A DNA stretch of 64,000 nt from Psychromonas arctica DSM 14288 (GCF_000482725.1 NZ_AXWP01000027.1:39288-103287), one strand, 5' to 3'. Counted from the first letter of the stretch, positions 1-10,392 are shown. Translations and numbers: made by a program. The notes: generated by a model from the sequence alone, not told the origin.

Positions 1-1157
1 AATTCAACAGCCCAGTCAATTGCCTGATCCGCGTTAGCCGCTCTGATCAACGGTAAAATAGGCATCATCTGTTCTGTCACAGCAAAAACATGTGATTTGT
101 CTGCTTCAAATATCAATAGACGGACTTCATCCGGGACTTCGATACCAGCAGCGGCTGCAATTTTTGAGGCATCGCGACCAACCCAACGAGGATCAGCAGA
201 TGGTTTATCACCTGGATATCCTTTTAATACGACACGAGCAATCGCTTCTGCTTGCGTAGCGCTCAACTCATATGCACCATTGCGACACATTGCTGCCTTT
301 AACTCATCGGCAATTGAGTCCACTGCAATAATTTCTTTTTCTAATGCACAAACAATATTATTATCAAACGAAGCACCATCGACAATAGAGATAGCTGCAC
401 GTTCGATATCAGCAGTTTCATCTACAACGACTGGTGGATTACCAGGGCCTGCTGCAATCATGCGTTTATCGGTAATTTCGCGAGCAGCATCTACTACTGC
501 ATCACCGCCAGTAACCACTAAAAGACGAATTCCTGGATAGGTAAATAAGGCACGTGCATTATCTAATGAGGGTTTCAAAACAGTAGTGCAAATATTTTCT
601 GGACCGCCAACACTTACCGATGCTTGATTGATCAATTGGATCGTATGCTGACAAACACCTTTTGCAGCTGGGTGGGGTGCAAAAACAATCGAGTTGCCTG
701 ATGCAATCATACTGATAGCATTATTGATTACAGTACAGGTTGGGTTGGTGCTCGGAGTCACCGATGCAATAACACCCCAAGGCGCATTTTCCATCAAACT
801 CATACCCGCATCGCCGGTTACAGCTTGTGGGACCAAAATTTCAGTGCCTGGAGTACGACAAGCGACCAAAAGATGTTTTTTAATTTTGTCTTCAACTCGT
901 CCAAAACCCGTTTCTTTTACTGCCATTTCTGACAGCTCACGCGAATATTTCTTTGTCATCCGACGAATAGCTTGGATAATCTTATCTCGAATTGCGACAT
1001 TGCGAATCTGCTTTTGTGCTTGAGTTGCAGCAGCAACCGCATCATCCAGACTTTCAAATACACCATCATTACCATTCAACGATGCAGGAGCAGTAACCTG
1101 TCCACTCAACTGCGTTACCACGCGTCTGACAATTTCTTCTATTTCCTGTTGTTTCAT
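1..1157 (-). CDS. eutE: CoA-acylating acetaldehyde dehydrogenase EutE (partial, C-terminus off the window)
   Basis: Converts acetaldehyde, CoA and NAD+ to acetyl-CoA inside the ethanolamine microcompartment. About 385 of the usual 465 or so residues are present; the gene runs off the left edge. I translated it by hand from the ATG at 1157, which has AGGAG nine bases upstream. Residues 1-19 (MKQQEIEEIVRRVVTQLSG) resemble the N-terminal helix that targets EutE/PduP enzymes to the shell. The catalytic cysteine is C270, in NNIVCALEKE after GASFDN. It is the last eut gene visible and lies 116 bases after eutN, in the same order as in Salmonella. Family and role are secure; the missing end cannot be assessed. 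Confidence 0.95.
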   Translation of the reverse strand, partial: MKQQEIEEIVRRVVTQLSGQVTAPASLNGNDGVFESLDDAVAAATQAQKQIRNVAIRDKIIQAIRRMTKKYSRELSEMAVKETGFGRVEDKIKKHLLVACRTPGTEILVPQAVTGDAGMSLMENAPWGVIASVTPSTNPTCTVINNAISMIASGNSIVFAPHPAAKGVCQHTIQLINQASVSVGGPENICTTVLKPSLDNARALFTYPGIRLLVVTGGDAVVDAAREITDKRMIAAGPGNPPVVVDETADIERAAISIVDGASFDNNIVCALEKEIIAVDSIADELKAAMCRNGAYELSATQAEAIARVVLKGYPGDKPSADPRWVGRDASKIAAAAGIEVPDEVRLLIFEADKSHVFAVTEQMMPILPLIRAANADQAIDWAVE

Positions 1158-1273
1158 GTAGAGATACTCCTGCAATTTTTCGCTATATCACATTGCTTAA
1201 ATCCAGTGTTGTTTAAGTTTTTATTCAAACTCGCTACACACGAGTTATCGCTACTTAACTATTTTTACTGTTG

Positions 1274-1567
1274 CTATTTGCAATATATTTGCCCGTCTTC
1301 AGATGCGACTATGTCAATAATACCAACAACACAAAGGTCAACTGGGGAGGCTTGTTCCGCACTGTTATAAGCAGTTCGTGCAGAACTACCTGCAACAACC
1401 AAGACCCATTCACCTTCACCCGCCCCAAGTTGGTCCATTGCCACATGAACATCACCAGAAGACTTGCCTTGTTTATCGATATACTCAACTAAACACAACT
1501 TATCCATTCTCATGTTGTTACTTCGTACTGTGGCGATTACATGGCCAATTACGCGAGCTATTCTCAT
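1274..1567 (-). CDS. eutN: Microcompartment vertex protein EutN
   Basis: A 97-residue protein of the EutN/CcmL family, whose pentamers cap the vertices of the polyhedral shell. It starts MRIARVIGHVIATV, the typical opening of this family, and is the usual length. It lies between the second BMC-H gene and eutE, exactly where eutN is in enteric eut operons. The downstream gap to eutE is 116 bases, longer than other gaps in the operon. I see no functional gene in that gap. Confidence 0.92.
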   Translation of the reverse strand: MRIARVIGHVIATVRSNNMRMDKLCLVEYIDKQGKSSGDVHVAMDQLGAGEGEWVLVVAGSSARTAYNSAEQASPVDLCVVGIIDIVASEDGQIYCK

Positions 1568-1624
1568 GAGTTATCCTTTTTATTCAACACCACCTTCAGC
1601 CCTATATGGCTTGGAAGGAGGCTA

Positions 1625-1900
1625 CTACTTAGCTTTAATTGGAAATATTTTTTCCAGATCACTGTGTGGGCGAGGAATCACATGAACAGCAATTAACTCA
1701 CCAAGGCGTTGAGCGACAACAGAACCTGCATCAGTCGCCGCTTTACAAGAGGCGACATCGCCACGGATAAAAGCTGTGACATAGCCAGAACCAATTTGCT
1801 GGTAACCCACTAATTCAACCTGTGCTGCTTTTACCATTGCATCTGATGCTTCAATCAGTGCAGTAAGACCTTTTGTTTCTAAAATACCTAAAGCATCCAT
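1625..1900 (-). CDS. Second BMC-H shell hexamer protein (EutM paralogue)
   Basis: A 91-residue single-domain BMC shell protein that would form hexameric facet tiles. Over 88 aligned residues I count 15 differences from the adjacent eutM product, about 83% identity, so this is a fairly recent tandem duplication. The pore loop GSG is kept, but the preceding residue is Gln rather than Lys (QQIGSG against KQIGSG). It has a strong AAGGA ribosome site before the ATG at 1900 and follows eutM by 24 bases. Enteric eut operons have one EutM here, so this copy is extra. It probably makes mixed hexamers or tunes pore selectivity; that is inference. Confidence 0.93.
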   Translation of the reverse strand: MDALGILETKGLTALIEASDAMVKAAQVELVGYQQIGSGYVTAFIRGDVASCKAATDAGSVVAQRLGELIAVHVIPRPHSDLEKIFPIKAK

Positions 1901-1924
1901 TTTTATTTCCTTAAAATGAGTTAA

Positions 1925-2242
1925 TTATTTTTTGTTAGTCGATTTAGTTGCTGGAACTGTCGTTTTTTCAGCATTAGAAATTGGAAAAATACCTTCTAGA
2001 TCTGAATGCGGACGAGGGATTACATGTACTGCAACCAATTCACCAAGTCGTTGTGCAGCAGCAGCACCTGCATCTGTTGCTGCTTTGCAGGCAGCCACAT
2101 CACCACGTACCATGGCAGATACGATACCCGAACCAATTTGTTTGTAACCAACCAGCTCAACACGCGCGGCTTTTACCATCGCATCCGACGCTTCAATTAA
2201 TGCAGTCATGCCTTTTGTTTCAATAATGCCCAGTGCTTCCAT
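1925..2242 (-). CDS. eutM: Major BMC-H shell hexamer protein EutM
   Basis: A 105-residue BMC-domain protein expected to be the main hexagonal facet tile of the ethanolamine shell. I place the start at the ATG at 2242 because AAGGAGA sits just upstream. A longer reading frame opens at 2266 but would put that ribosome site inside the gene and add a non-homologous N-terminus. The core ends at IFPI near residue 88 and is followed by a Lys/Thr-rich tail of about 17 residues that the paralogue mostly lacks. It lies 33 bases after eutD. Confidence 0.94.
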   Translation of the reverse strand: MEALGIIETKGMTALIEASDAMVKAARVELVGYKQIGSGIVSAMVRGDVAACKAATDAGAAAAQRLGELVAVHVIPRPHSDLEGIFPISNAEKTTVPATKSTNKK

Positions 2243-2275
2243 TATGTTCTCCTTAAAATTCAACAAGTTAATATG

Positions 2276-3253
2276 TTAATCACATATATTTGATGCCAAT
2301 ACGGCAATGTCTACAATATCGTCAGCACTGCAACCACGTGACAAATCGTGTACAGGGTGTGCAAGCCCTTGTAGCATAGGCCCTAGGGCGATATACCCCC
2401 CCAGACGCTGCGCCACCTTGTACGCAATATTGCCCGCATTTAACGACGGGAAAATAAATACATTAGCCTGCCCAACCAAAGGACTGTTAGGCATTTTCTG
2501 AGCTGCGACAGAAGGCACAAATGCAGCATCGAACTGTACTTCACCGTCAATAATCAAATCTGGCGCGCGCTGCTTTACTAATTCCGTCGCTTCTAGCATC
2601 TTACTGGCAGCCGGATGTTTCGCACTGCCTTTAGTCGAGAAAGACAACATCGCGACTTTTGGCTCTATTCCAGTTAAACGCTTATAATTAGTGGCTGTAT
2701 CGATGGCGATATCAGCCAACTGTTCGACTGTAGGTTCAGGAATCACCCCAGCATCTGAAAATGCATGCACTTGACTGCCATCGGGAGAAAGCATCAAGAA
2801 AAAGCTTGAGACCGTTTTGGCTCCAGGTAATACACCAACACCTTTAATAGCGGCTCGGATCATGTCACCAGTAGAAGAAATATTGCCGCCAATACAAATA
2901 TCGGCATACCCCTGTTCAACCATCATCATAGAAAAATACAGTGGTTGTTTTAATAATTCCTCTGCATCCTCTTTGCTAATCGGTTTCTTCTGCTTTGCCA
3001 TATAAAGGCTAACCATCTGATCAAAACAACCTGCAAATTCCGGTGTCAGAGTAGTTAAACTGGGTACTGCAATCCCACTTTGATGGGCCCGATCACGTAA
3101 CATAAAAGGGTTACCTAACAAAATAGGCTCAGCTAACCCCTGTAATTTAAGTTCATTAGCAGCATGCAACAAACGGACATCTGCAGAATCAGGGAAAACA
3201 ATGCGCTTCGGCTGTTTTCGGCACTGAGCCCTACAGCGTTCAAGCAGTTCCAT
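2276..3253 (-). CDS. eutD: Phosphotransacetylase EutD
   Basis: A 325-residue phosphate acetyltransferase that interconverts acetyl-CoA and acetyl phosphate, recycling CoA in the microcompartment and feeding substrate-level ATP synthesis. It is the short single-domain form (about 325-340 residues), without the N-terminal regulatory domains of the housekeeping Pta. It begins [20 protein letters not shown], and the middle contains the family stretch [19 protein letters not shown]. Its start overlaps the end of eutT by 14 bases, suggesting translational coupling. Confidence 0.95.
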   Translation of the reverse strand: MELLERCRAQCRKQPKRIVFPDSADVRLLHAANELKLQGLAEPILLGNPFMLRDRAHQSGIAVPSLTTLTPEFAGCFDQMVSLYMAKQKKPISKEDAEELLKQPLYFSMMMVEQGYADICIGGNISSTGDMIRAAIKGVGVLPGAKTVSSFFLMLSPDGSQVHAFSDAGVIPEPTVEQLADIAIDTATNYKRLTGIEPKVAMLSFSTKGSAKHPAASKMLEATELVKQRAPDLIIDGEVQFDAAFVPSVAAQKMPNSPLVGQANVFIFPSLNAGNIAYKVAQRLGGYIALGPMLQGLAHPVHDLSRGCSADDIVDIAVLASNICD

Positions 3254-4091
3254 TATGCAATTCCCCTAACAACGATTGTTTCCCGTTCTGACATTGCCAG
3301 GTCAGAATCATGACCACGTAGACTGCACTCGACAATCTATTGAGACCAGCAATGATGTCCGGACGAGAAAGTTGCATGCTGGCATCTAAAAAGACTCGGC
3401 TAGAAATTAATTCCAGCTCTCGAATGAGTGCACGCAGGTAATTCAGTTGAGCAACGAGTGGTCCATAACTCACATCTGGTAGCATATGGTCATGCTCTAA
3501 ATACTTGAGAGGATAATGTGACCACTGATGAATTGTGTCAGCACAAAAATCGCCTAATCCAGGTAATTCCAACTCTCGTTCTGTTACTTCAGCTTGTAGT
3601 ACATGTCCAAGATAGGAACGAATATCTGCGACAAACCCTTTTAACATGGGAGGGCTTTCTTCCATCTGTGTTTGTACGATGACACAATAACTAATGCAGC
3701 TATCTAGTTTGCCTCGCAGCTCAATTCTAGGATGTGTTTTGGGTACCAGTAATTTGTCATTAAGATGCGTCATGAGTGCAGGCTTATCTACAACTTCTGA
3801 GCCACATAACAAACAGCCATTCTTAGGACGTATGTTATTGCTTTTTAATGGGTGTACCTTAACTAGCACGTCTGCGGACTCATCATTGGAAACAGATCTA
3901 CTTTCAGCGATAAACATCTGACCTTTTTCGTCACGCCAGCGCACTTTGATATTCTTATCATTCAAAAGCCCATGTGCAGCGGGCGTGAATCGACACCCAG
4001 GGGTAAGTTGAATCTCACTACCATGGGCTAAACCGAAGTGCTGACGTAGATAATCTTCAGTAATAAATTTAGGGTCAGACACACTAGTCAT
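3240..4091 (-). CDS. eutT: Corrinoid adenosyltransferase EutT with an altered metal-binding motif
   Basis: A 283-residue EutT, which adenosylates cob(I)alamin for the B12-dependent ethanolamine ammonia-lyase. C-terminal family signatures are clear ([31 protein letters not shown]). As I recall, Salmonella EutT has an HX11CCX2C iron-binding motif. Here the aligned residues are H80, G92, C93 and C96, so the first of the paired cysteines is glycine. I confirmed GGC TGT in the DNA, so it is not a translation slip. The gene lies 3 bases after eutQ and overlaps eutD by 14 bases. Confidence 0.93.
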   Translation of the reverse strand: MTSVSDPKFITEDYLRQHFGLAHGSEIQLTPGCRFTPAAHGLLNDKNIKVRWRDEKGQMFIAESRSVSNDESADVLVKVHPLKSNNIRPKNGCLLCGSEVVDKPALMTHLNDKLLVPKTHPRIELRGKLDSCISYCVIVQTQMEESPPMLKGFVADIRSYLGHVLQAEVTERELELPGLGDFCADTIHQWSHYPLKYLEHDHMLPDVSYGPLVAQLNYLRALIRELELISSRVFLDASMQLSRPDIIAGLNRLSSAVYVVMILTWQCQNGKQSLLGELHNGTA

Positions 4092-4094
4092 TGG

Positions 4095-4790
4095 TTACGA
4101 CCATTCTGCTGGGTAGGTCACATAGACATAACGGACGTGGGTTGGTGTACCAAACTCTACAGAGCTACCTTTAGGAATAAAAACCACATCACCCGGTTTA
4201 CCTATCGTAGTACCGGATGCAGTTTTCACATGTAATTCACCTTCGAGTACCACATTAACTTCATCATAATTTAGGGTCCAAGGAAAAAAAGCATTTTCCC
4301 AGCCCATATAACCCACCCCCATGTTACTGCCATCTGCAGCGCCTAAAACATCCGTCAATCCAATATTCTTGCCGGGCGCACCATCAAACACCTCTAATTC
4401 AACCGCATTACCACGAATCATCACGATTCCATCATCGTTAATCTGACGTGGAGAAGCTGGCGCTTTACTATCAAAATTAGCCATTGCCTTAGCCACTAAC
4501 GACTTTATTAAGTCACTTTGGCTTCCATCTACATTGGGTAATCTCGCCTCAATTTCTGCTTGTATAGATTGTGCGGTCGTTAACGTTGTTGAAGCTTCTA
4601 CTTCTTTAGTGGCCATAGAGGCAGGATTAAGATTAGTCTCAACTTCGTGTTCAAGAATAGCAATTTCGTTGGTACTGGCTAGATCCCGAGCTTCTGGAGT
4701 AATAATAAAATCTTTAGCAGGAGCAACTATATACGTTTTTTTTTCAGACTTTACGCGTCGAATATCAGCTGCCGAAATAAGTATTTTCAT
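4095..4790 (-). CDS. eutQ: EutQ, cupin-domain acetate kinase of the eut operon
   Basis: A 231-residue EutQ. The family is reported to have acetate kinase activity and to assist shell assembly, so it could use the acetyl phosphate made by EutD. The N-terminal half (1-110) is family-specific with a low-complexity linker. The C-terminal half is a cupin barrel with the conserved stretches GYMGWENAFFPWTLNYDEV and GDVVFIPKGSSVEFG. The ATG at 4790 is 22 bases after eutP. Length matches enteric EutQ. Confidence 0.94.
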   Translation of the reverse strand: MKILISAADIRRVKSEKKTYIVAPAKDFIITPEARDLASTNEIAILEHEVETNLNPASMATKEVEASTTLTTAQSIQAEIEARLPNVDGSQSDLIKSLVAKAMANFDSKAPASPRQINDDGIVMIRGNAVELEVFDGAPGKNIGLTDVLGAADGSNMGVGYMGWENAFFPWTLNYDEVNVVLEGELHVKTASGTTIGKPGDVVFIPKGSSVEFGTPTHVRYVYVTYPAEWS

Positions 4791-4812
4791 TAACTACAAT
4801 CCTTATTGGTAT

Positions 4813-5289
4813 TTATACAACATGCACTGGGTCGGACTGCAGCGCTAATAAATGTTGATAGAGACTATCAATCGATGCTTGATCAAAAATCGAAATTTGC
4901 AAGTATGGCTCAGGTAAACCATTCTGCTTGAATAGCTTAGAGGCTTTGGCAATATCAGCATCGTTTGCGTCAATTTTGCTAATCACACTAACAATATTTT
5001 TATTTGGATAAACTCTGAGCAGCCCACTAGGGACAGCAAAATGCTTCGCATTTGCAGGTTGTAAGCAAACGATGGTTTTAACACTGGCGATTGTTGATAA
5101 TAAAGCGCCGTTCCAAGACCTGTTATCTACAAATTCACCAGGAGTATCAACAACATGACCGCAATAAAAGATAGGAGCCTGAGTTTTACCAGTAGCAGTT
5201 TTCTGAGCAATTAACTTATCCAATAATGCAGACTTACCCGCATCAACTTCTCCAATAATCGCAATACTAGCTAAACCATCTTTGCTCAT
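4813..5289 (-). CDS. eutP: EutP, small P-loop GTPase-like protein
   Basis: A 158-residue P-loop NTPase of the EutP/PduV family. The Walker A motif GEVDAGKS is at residues 13-20, a DTPGE switch-like motif follows, and SKID corresponds to the NKxD guanine-specificity motif with Ser in place of Asn. EutP has been described as having acetate kinase activity and PduV as linking shells to filaments; which applies here is unknown. It lies 8 bases after eutS and before eutQ. Confidence 0.93.
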   Translation of the reverse strand: MSKDGLASIAIIGEVDAGKSALLDKLIAQKTATGKTQAPIFYCGHVVDTPGEFVDNRSWNGALLSTIASVKTIVCLQPANAKHFAVPSGLLRVYPNKNIVSVISKIDANDADIAKASKLFKQNGLPEPYLQISIFDQASIDSLYQHLLALQSDPVHVV

Positions 5290-5297
5290 ATAAATAC

Positions 5298-5654
5298 CTA
5301 AGTTCGGGTTAGCTTACAGGTGGTATAAGAAAGGTTGTCATCCAGTACTTGAATAACCGTTTTAAGGGCCTCTTCAACGGAAGCAACTGAACCAGTAATT
5401 ACCAACGCACCAGAAAATCGATCTAGAAAGCCAATTCCAACATCAGCAGCCTTTGTAGCAATATCACCTGCAATGATCGATGTTTCACCTGGAGTAAGAG
5501 TCAATATTCCAATCGCTCCTTGGCTATCAACACCGACTCGTTCACATAGCTCTTCAGTAGGATTTGCAATGAGGTGGGCTAAAGTGATCTGCTTACCAGG
5601 AACAAACTCCTGAATGATTCGATTCTTATCCGTACTCAGATCAAACTCTACCAT
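5298..5654 (-). CDS. eutS: Microcompartment shell protein EutS
   Basis: A 118-residue circularly permuted BMC-domain protein of the EutS/PduU family, which forms bent hexamers thought to sit at shell edges. It shows the family stretches [16 protein letters not shown] and [20 protein letters not shown]. This is the first gene of the operon on the minus strand, as in Salmonella. Its ATG at 5654 is about 27 bases downstream of the transcription start predicted from the CRP-like promoter at 5688-5733. Confidence 0.95.
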   Translation of the reverse strand: MVEFDLSTDKNRIIQEFVPGKQITLAHLIANPTEELCERVGVDSQGAIGILTLTPGETSIIAGDIATKAADVGIGFLDRFSGALVITGSVASVEEALKTVIQVLDDNLSYTTCKLTRT

Positions 5655-5687
5655 CAGCCACTCTCATAAGATTAATGTTGAGTAAAG

Positions 5688-5733
5688 ATTATCCATTAAA
5701 CCTAAAATCAAAAACGTGAACAAAATCAAAACA
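5688..5733 (-). promoter_or_regulatory. Candidate CRP-dependent eut promoter
   Basis: A CRP-like site, CGTGA-N6-TCAAA on the plus strand at 5715-5730, is centred at 5722.5. On the minus strand a GATAAT hexamer (5688-5693) would place transcription start near 5681. That puts the site centre close to -41.5, the class II CRP position. The second half-site is imperfect (TCAAA rather than TCACA) and the region is AT-rich, so the call is tentative. Catabolite control of eut is biologically reasonable. Confidence 0.45.
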
Positions 5734-5736
5734 AAT
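5706..5736 (-). repeat. Direct repeat copy 1 upstream of eutS
   Basis: A 31-base segment that recurs at 6042-6072 with 29 of 31 positions identical. It contains the CRP-like site of the proximal promoter. The only differences are two C-to-T changes, one of them in the TGTGA half-site. Confidence 0.85.
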
Positions 5737-6041
5737 CATAATGTTAAAACTGAGAATTTAATTCACTCACAGATCCTAATTTTATTAACTGATTCAAAAT
5801 AAAGAGCAGTCAGTTTCGGATAGATGATTAAAAACATAGGGAATAATCGTTCTAATTACCTTTTGCGGCTAAAAAAATCGTTTACGCCTTTATTCATAGG
5901 GTTAGCTTACACTCCACCCGACTCGCCTGCTGAGCTAAAACAAACTGCTGAAGAATAAAATACTCACAACGAGTGAAATAAAATGCTGGTATCAGCCTTC
6001 TTTTTAGATTGCTGCTAAGGATAATTAACGACGATACTTTG

Positions 6042-6072
6042 AATCAAAAATGTGAACAAAATCAAAATAAAT
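6042..6072 (-). repeat. Direct repeat copy 2 with the better CRP-like site
   Basis: The second copy of the 31-base repeat, 336 bases upstream of copy 1. It has a complete TGTGA half-site (6051-6055) and TCAAA (6062-6066), centre 6058.5. A weak GTTAAT at 6024-6029 on the minus strand could be a -10 element at a spacing similar to copy 1, so the promoter itself may be duplicated. No open reading frame lies between the copies. Confidence 0.7.
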
Positions 6073-6328
6073 GACAATTTCTAGATAGGGGACTATATTT
6101 TTTGATTCGACACAAATTCCGGTACTCTGAAGACATTCCAATAAAAAATACGCAGAGACGCGTTAGCTTGAATAAGTTTCTAGCCATGCACTGAATTAAT
6201 TTATTTACCCTGAGTAAGACAAGATTACAACATTAATTCATTTACCAAAACCTACATCTATGTGAAAAATATGCGCTCAGATGATGAACGATAATGGGTG
6301 GATTCAACATTGAAGTACATAACGACTA

Positions 6329-6344
6329 AGTAGCTATAGCTACT
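6329..6344. promoter_or_regulatory. Perfect 16-base palindrome
   Basis: AGTAGCTATAGCTACT is self-complementary over all 16 bases and lies 29 bases from the metH terminator. It could be an operator or part of a 3' structure. No assignment is possible from sequence alone. Confidence 0.35.
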
Positions 6345-6372
6345 ATATGTTCAGCCATTTGGCAGGTTTTAA

Positions 6373-6405
6373 AAGAATACAGCCAGCTAAACTGGCCGTA
6401 TTCTT
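6373..6405 (-). terminator. Rho-independent terminator of metH
   Basis: An inverted repeat with 8-base outer arms (AAGAATAC / GTATTCTT) and 5-base inner arms (GCCAG / CTGGC) around a 5-base loop. It is followed on the minus strand by a TTTT-containing tract. It lies 27 bases past the metH stop. Confidence 0.85.
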
Positions 6406-6431
6406 CAATATTTTATTAACAAACTATGGAT

Positions 6432-9400
6432 CTAACCGATGTTTGGACCTAACCAACGTTCTGCAGTTAACATATCCCAACCTTTACGTTGTGCATAGTC
6501 TTCTACTTGATCTTGTTGGATACCGGCAATAGCAAAATAACGACTTTCAGGGTGAGAGAATATCCACCCCGAAACAGCAGCGCCAGGATACATCGCATAA
6601 CTAGAAGTTAGCTCCATTCCAATTTCTTCTTGAACATTCATCAATGCCCAAATAGTCGCTTTTTCAGTATGCTCAGGACAAGCAGGATAACCTGGTGCTG
6701 GACGAATACCTTGGTATTTTTCACGAATTAAATCATCGTTACTTAAGGTTTCATCTGCTGCAAACCCCCAATAGTCTTTACGTGTCTGTTGATGTAAATA
6801 CTCTGCAAATGCTTCAGCCAAACGGTCACATACGGCCTGAACTAAAATAGCATTATAATCATCATTATTTGCTTTATAACGCTCCGCCACTTCACGTTCA
6901 CCAATTCCGCCTGTTACAGCAAAGGCACCAATATAGTCAGCAACACCTGATGATTTAGGGGCAATATAATCAGCTAAACAATGGTTTACGAATGGTGCTT
7001 TTTTCTCTGTTTGCTGACGTAACTGATTGCTGACTTGTAAAATTTCAGAGCGCGTTTCATCACTATAAATTTCAATATCATCACCAACACTATTTGCAGG
7101 GAAAATACCCACAATGCCAGAAGCGCTAATTTCACCTTCAGCTTCAACTTTGTCTAGCATTTCTAATGCATCTGCAAATAAACGCGTTGCTTCTTCGCCC
7201 ACCACTTCATCTTTAAGGATACGAGGATATTTACCCGCTAGCCCCCATGTCATAAAGAATGGTGTCCAGTCGATATATTCACGTAATACACTAATAGGAA
7301 GGCTTTTGAATACTTGTACACCGAGTTTATTAGGCACTTTAGGCTGATAGTTAACCCAATCTAATTTAGCAGCATTAGCACGTGCTTGTGTTAAACCAAT
7401 TGGTGCACTGCGTGGGCGTTTATTGGCATGCTGTACTCGTACACGGTCATAATCTAAATTCAATTTTTCAACAAATTCAGGTTTATGCTTTGGACTCAAT
7501 AATTTTTGACATACACCTACCGCACGAGAAGCATTCGATACATAGACCACGGGTTGATCGTAATTTTGTTCAATTTTAACTGCCGTATGTGCCTTCGACG
7601 TGGTTGCGCCGCCGATCAATAATGGAATCGTTAGTCCTTGGCGTTGCATCTCTTTTGCTACATATACCATTTCATCTAATGACGGAGTAATCAAACCCGA
7701 TAATCCAATCAGATCCGCATTATGTTCCAACGCTGTTTTAATGATTTTCTCAGTAGGCACCATTACACCTAAGTCGATAATTTCATAGTTATTACATTGT
7801 AAAATAACACCAACAATATTTTTACCAATATCATGTACATCACCTTTTACCGTCGCCATCACTACTTTACCATTGGTTGCGCCAACAGCTTTAGTCGCTT
7901 CGATGTAAGGGTTTAAGTAAGCAACGGCTTGTTTCATTACGCGTGCAGACTTAACTACTTGCGGTAAGAACATTTTACCTTCGCCGAACAGATCACCAAC
8001 GATATTCATGCCATCCATCAATGGCCCTTCAATCACTTCGATTGGCATATCCACATTTTGACGTGCTATTTCGGTATCTTCTTCAATAAATTCTGTAATG
8101 CCTTTAACTAATGCATGTGCAATACGTTCATTAACGGGCAGACCACGCCATTCTAATACTTTGGTCTCGTCTGCTTTTTCAGCGCCATCACCACGGTATT
8201 TTTCTGCAAGTTCTAATAAAGCATCTGTGCCATTAGCATGTTTATTTAAGACCACATCTTCAACGGCATCTTTTAATTCTTTGGGAATATCATCATAAAT
8301 CGCAAGCTGTGCAGCGTTTACGATCCCCATATCCATCCCGTTTTGAATACAGTAATAAAGAAATACAGCGTGAATCGCTTCACGTACAGGATTGTTACCA
8401 CGGAATGAGAAAGATACGTTTGAAACACCGCCAGAAATCATTGCATGAGGTAAGTTATCTTTAATATCTTTCACTGCTTCAATAAAGTCTACAGCATAGT
8501 TATTATGCTCTTCGATCCCGGTGGCAATAGCAAAAATATTAGGGTCAAAAATGATATCTTCCGGTGGAAAGCCAACTTGGTTAACTAAAATGTCATAGGA
8601 GCGCTTACAAATTTCATATTTACGCTCGCGGGTATCCGCCTGTCCATCTTCATCAAAGGCCATCACAATTACCGCAAAACCGTAACGACGAATCAATTTA
8701 GCTTGATGAATAAAGTTATCAACGCCCTCTTTCATACTGATTGAGTTAACGATACCTTTCCCTTGAACACACTTAAGCCCTTCTTCTAAAATTTCCCACT
8801 TAGAAGAATCAACCATGATTGGTACGCGTGAAATATCAGGTTCAGAAGCACATAGGTTTAAGAAACGCTTCATCGCAAATAATGAATCAAGCATCGCTTC
8901 ATCCATATTAATATCGATAATATCTGCGCCAGCTTCTACTTGATGCAACGCTACTTCAAGCGCTTCATCGTATAATTCATCTTTAATTAAACGTTTAAAA
9001 CGGGCAGAACCGGTTACGTTTGTTCGCTCACCAACATTTTGGAAGAGTGAACTAGAACGAATAGTTAACGCCTCTAAACCACTTAAACGACAAGCAACTT
9101 CAATCTCTGGTAATTCGCGCGGTTTGATACCCGCAACGGCATCAGCCATCGCCTTAATATGCGCAGGCGTTGTACCACAACAACCGCCCACTAAATTTAA
9201 AAAGCCACTTTCAGCCCACTCTTTAATATGCACCGACATTTCATCGGCTTCTAAGTCATATTCACCAAAGGCATTGGGCAAACCGGCATTAGGATGTGCA
9301 GAAACATAAGTTTCTGAGATACGCGACATCTCTTGTACGTATTGACGTAACTCATCGGGACCCAAGGCACAGTTTAAACCGAATGTTAGGGGTTCCGCAT

Positions 9401-10115
9401 GACGCAATGAATTGTAGAAAGCCTCTGTTGTTTGACCTGATAATGTACGACCCGATGCATCGGTAATAGTACCGGAAATCATCACAGGAATTTTATAACC
9501 GAGCTCTTCGAATACCGTTTCAACTGCAAAAACAGCGGCTTTTGCGTTTAAAGTATCAAAGATAGTTTCAATCAGAATTAAGTCACTACCACCTTTAATT
9601 AAGGCTTTAGTCGATTCAATGTAAGCAACAACCAGTTCGTCAAAAGTAACGTTACGAAAAGCAGGATCATTAACATCAGGAGAGATTGAACAAGTACGGT
9701 TTGTTGGACCTAGCACACCCGCTACAAAACGAGGACGGTCAGGTGTTTCATCGGTTTTTTCATCGGCAACACGACGCGCAATACGTGCGGCTTCATAATT
9801 GATTTCAGCAGAAATAGATTCCATTGCATAATCAGCCATAGCAATGCTTGTTGCGTTAAATGTATTGGTTTCAAGAATGTCTGCACCCGCATCTAAATAT
9901 TCACGGTGAATATTAGCAATGACTTCTGGCTGCGTTAAAACTAATAGATCGTTATTGCCTTTTAAGTCGCTTTTCCAGTCTTTAAAACGTTCGCCACGAA
10001 AGTCAGCTTCTTCAAATTTATGGTCCTGGATCATGGTTCCCATACCACCATCGATCAGAAGAATGTGCTTTTCTAACTGTGCTTTAATTAATGCACTACG
10101 ATCACTTATCGACAT
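6432..10115 (-). CDS. metH: Cobalamin-dependent methionine synthase MetH
   Basis: Transfers a methyl group from 5-methyltetrahydrofolate to homocysteine through methylcobalamin. At 1227 residues it matches the E. coli length as I recall it. Domains in order: homocysteine-binding (about 1-325, zinc ligands C249, C312 and C313), pterin-binding (about 355-615, containing [11 protein letters not shown]), cobalamin cap and binding (about 650-895, with D759-x-H761-x-x-G764), and the SAM-binding activation domain to the end. It needs B12, like EutT/EutBC next door. It is monocistronic: a clear terminator follows and 873 gene-free bases separate it from metA. Confidence 0.98.
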   Translation of the reverse strand: MSISDRSALIKAQLEKHILLIDGGMGTMIQDHKFEEADFRGERFKDWKSDLKGNNDLLVLTQPEVIANIHREYLDAGADILETNTFNATSIAMADYAMESISAEINYEAARIARRVADEKTDETPDRPRFVAGVLGPTNRTCSISPDVNDPAFRNVTFDELVVAYIESTKALIKGGSDLILIETIFDTLNAKAAVFAVETVFEELGYKIPVMISGTITDASGRTLSGQTTEAFYNSLRHAEPLTFGLNCALGPDELRQYVQEMSRISETYVSAHPNAGLPNAFGEYDLEADEMSVHIKEWAESGFLNLVGGCCGTTPAHIKAMADAVAGIKPRELPEIEVACRLSGLEALTIRSSSLFQNVGERTNVTGSARFKRLIKDELYDEALEVALHQVEAGADIIDINMDEAMLDSLFAMKRFLNLCASEPDISRVPIMVDSSKWEILEEGLKCVQGKGIVNSISMKEGVDNFIHQAKLIRRYGFAVIVMAFDEDGQADTRERKYEICKRSYDILVNQVGFPPEDIIFDPNIFAIATGIEEHNNYAVDFIEAVKDIKDNLPHAMISGGVSNVSFSFRGNNPVREAIHAVFLYYCIQNGMDMGIVNAAQLAIYDDIPKELKDAVEDVVLNKHANGTDALLELAEKYRGDGAEKADETKVLEWRGLPVNERIAHALVKGITEFIEEDTEIARQNVDMPIEVIEGPLMDGMNIVGDLFGEGKMFLPQVVKSARVMKQAVAYLNPYIEATKAVGATNGKVVMATVKGDVHDIGKNIVGVILQCNNYEIIDLGVMVPTEKIIKTALEHNADLIGLSGLITPSLDEMVYVAKEMQRQGLTIPLLIGGATTSKAHTAVKIEQNYDQPVVYVSNASRAVGVCQKLLSPKHKPEFVEKLNLDYDRVRVQHANKRPRSAPIGLTQARANAAKLDWVNYQPKVPNKLGVQVFKSLPISVLREYIDWTPFFMTWGLAGKYPRILKDEVVGEEATRLFADALEMLDKVEAEGEISASGIVGIFPANSVGDDIEIYSDETRSEILQVSNQLRQQTEKKAPFVNHCLADYIAPKSSGVADYIGAFAVTGGIGEREVAERYKANNDDYNAILVQAVCDRLAEAFAEYLHQQTRKDYWGFAADETLSNDDLIREKYQGIRPAPGYPACPEHTEKATIWALMNVQEEIGMELTSSYAMYPGAAVSGWIFSHPESRYFAIAGIQQDQVEDYAQRKGWDMLTAERWLGPNIG

Positions 10116-10361
10116 AGAGTTCCCTGCTACTTTATTCTGAGTAAAAAATGAGTGTGAATAATAGCATAAAACTTGTAGTCATAACCTTTCAAAGCCATTT
10201 CTATCTTGAAATATTCTGTTATAAATTATGAATTTTTTGATGGTTGAAACAGGTCATATATTCACTAATGTAATAGCAATTATATTAAGGAAGTGATCTA
10301 GGCAGCGCAGGAAAGCAACTTAGCTTAAAGGGAAGATTTCAATCGAATCGTAAAAATTGTA

Positions 10362-10392
10362 TATAAAAAAAGCGAGCTACTTAGCTCGCTTT
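10362..10392 (-). terminator. Rho-independent terminator, minus direction
   Basis: A perfect 11-base inverted repeat (AAAGCGAGCTA / TAGCTCGCTTT, 10369-10392) followed on the minus strand by seven T residues. No gene ends near it: metA stops about 600 bases upstream. It ends either a long metA 3' region or an unrecognised minus-strand RNA. Confidence 0.8.

Larger units (their letters stand above)
5655..6431. other. Gene-free interval between eutS and metH
   Basis: These 777 bases hold the eut promoter region, the 31-base direct repeats and the metH terminator. I see no supported gene on either strand. I looked for a cobalamin riboswitch core on the minus strand and did not find one. The length is unusual next to the tight spacing inside the operon. 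Confidence 0.6.

Noticed and set aside
97..540. 147-codon plus-strand open frame
   Set aside because: It is antisense to eutE, whose hand translation is a full-quality family match; the plus frame is Ala/Ser-rich shadow coding.
5737..6041. Adenosylcobalamin riboswitch before eutS
   Set aside because: Expected given the B12-dependent pathway, but I found no recognisable B12-box or conserved core on the minus strand.
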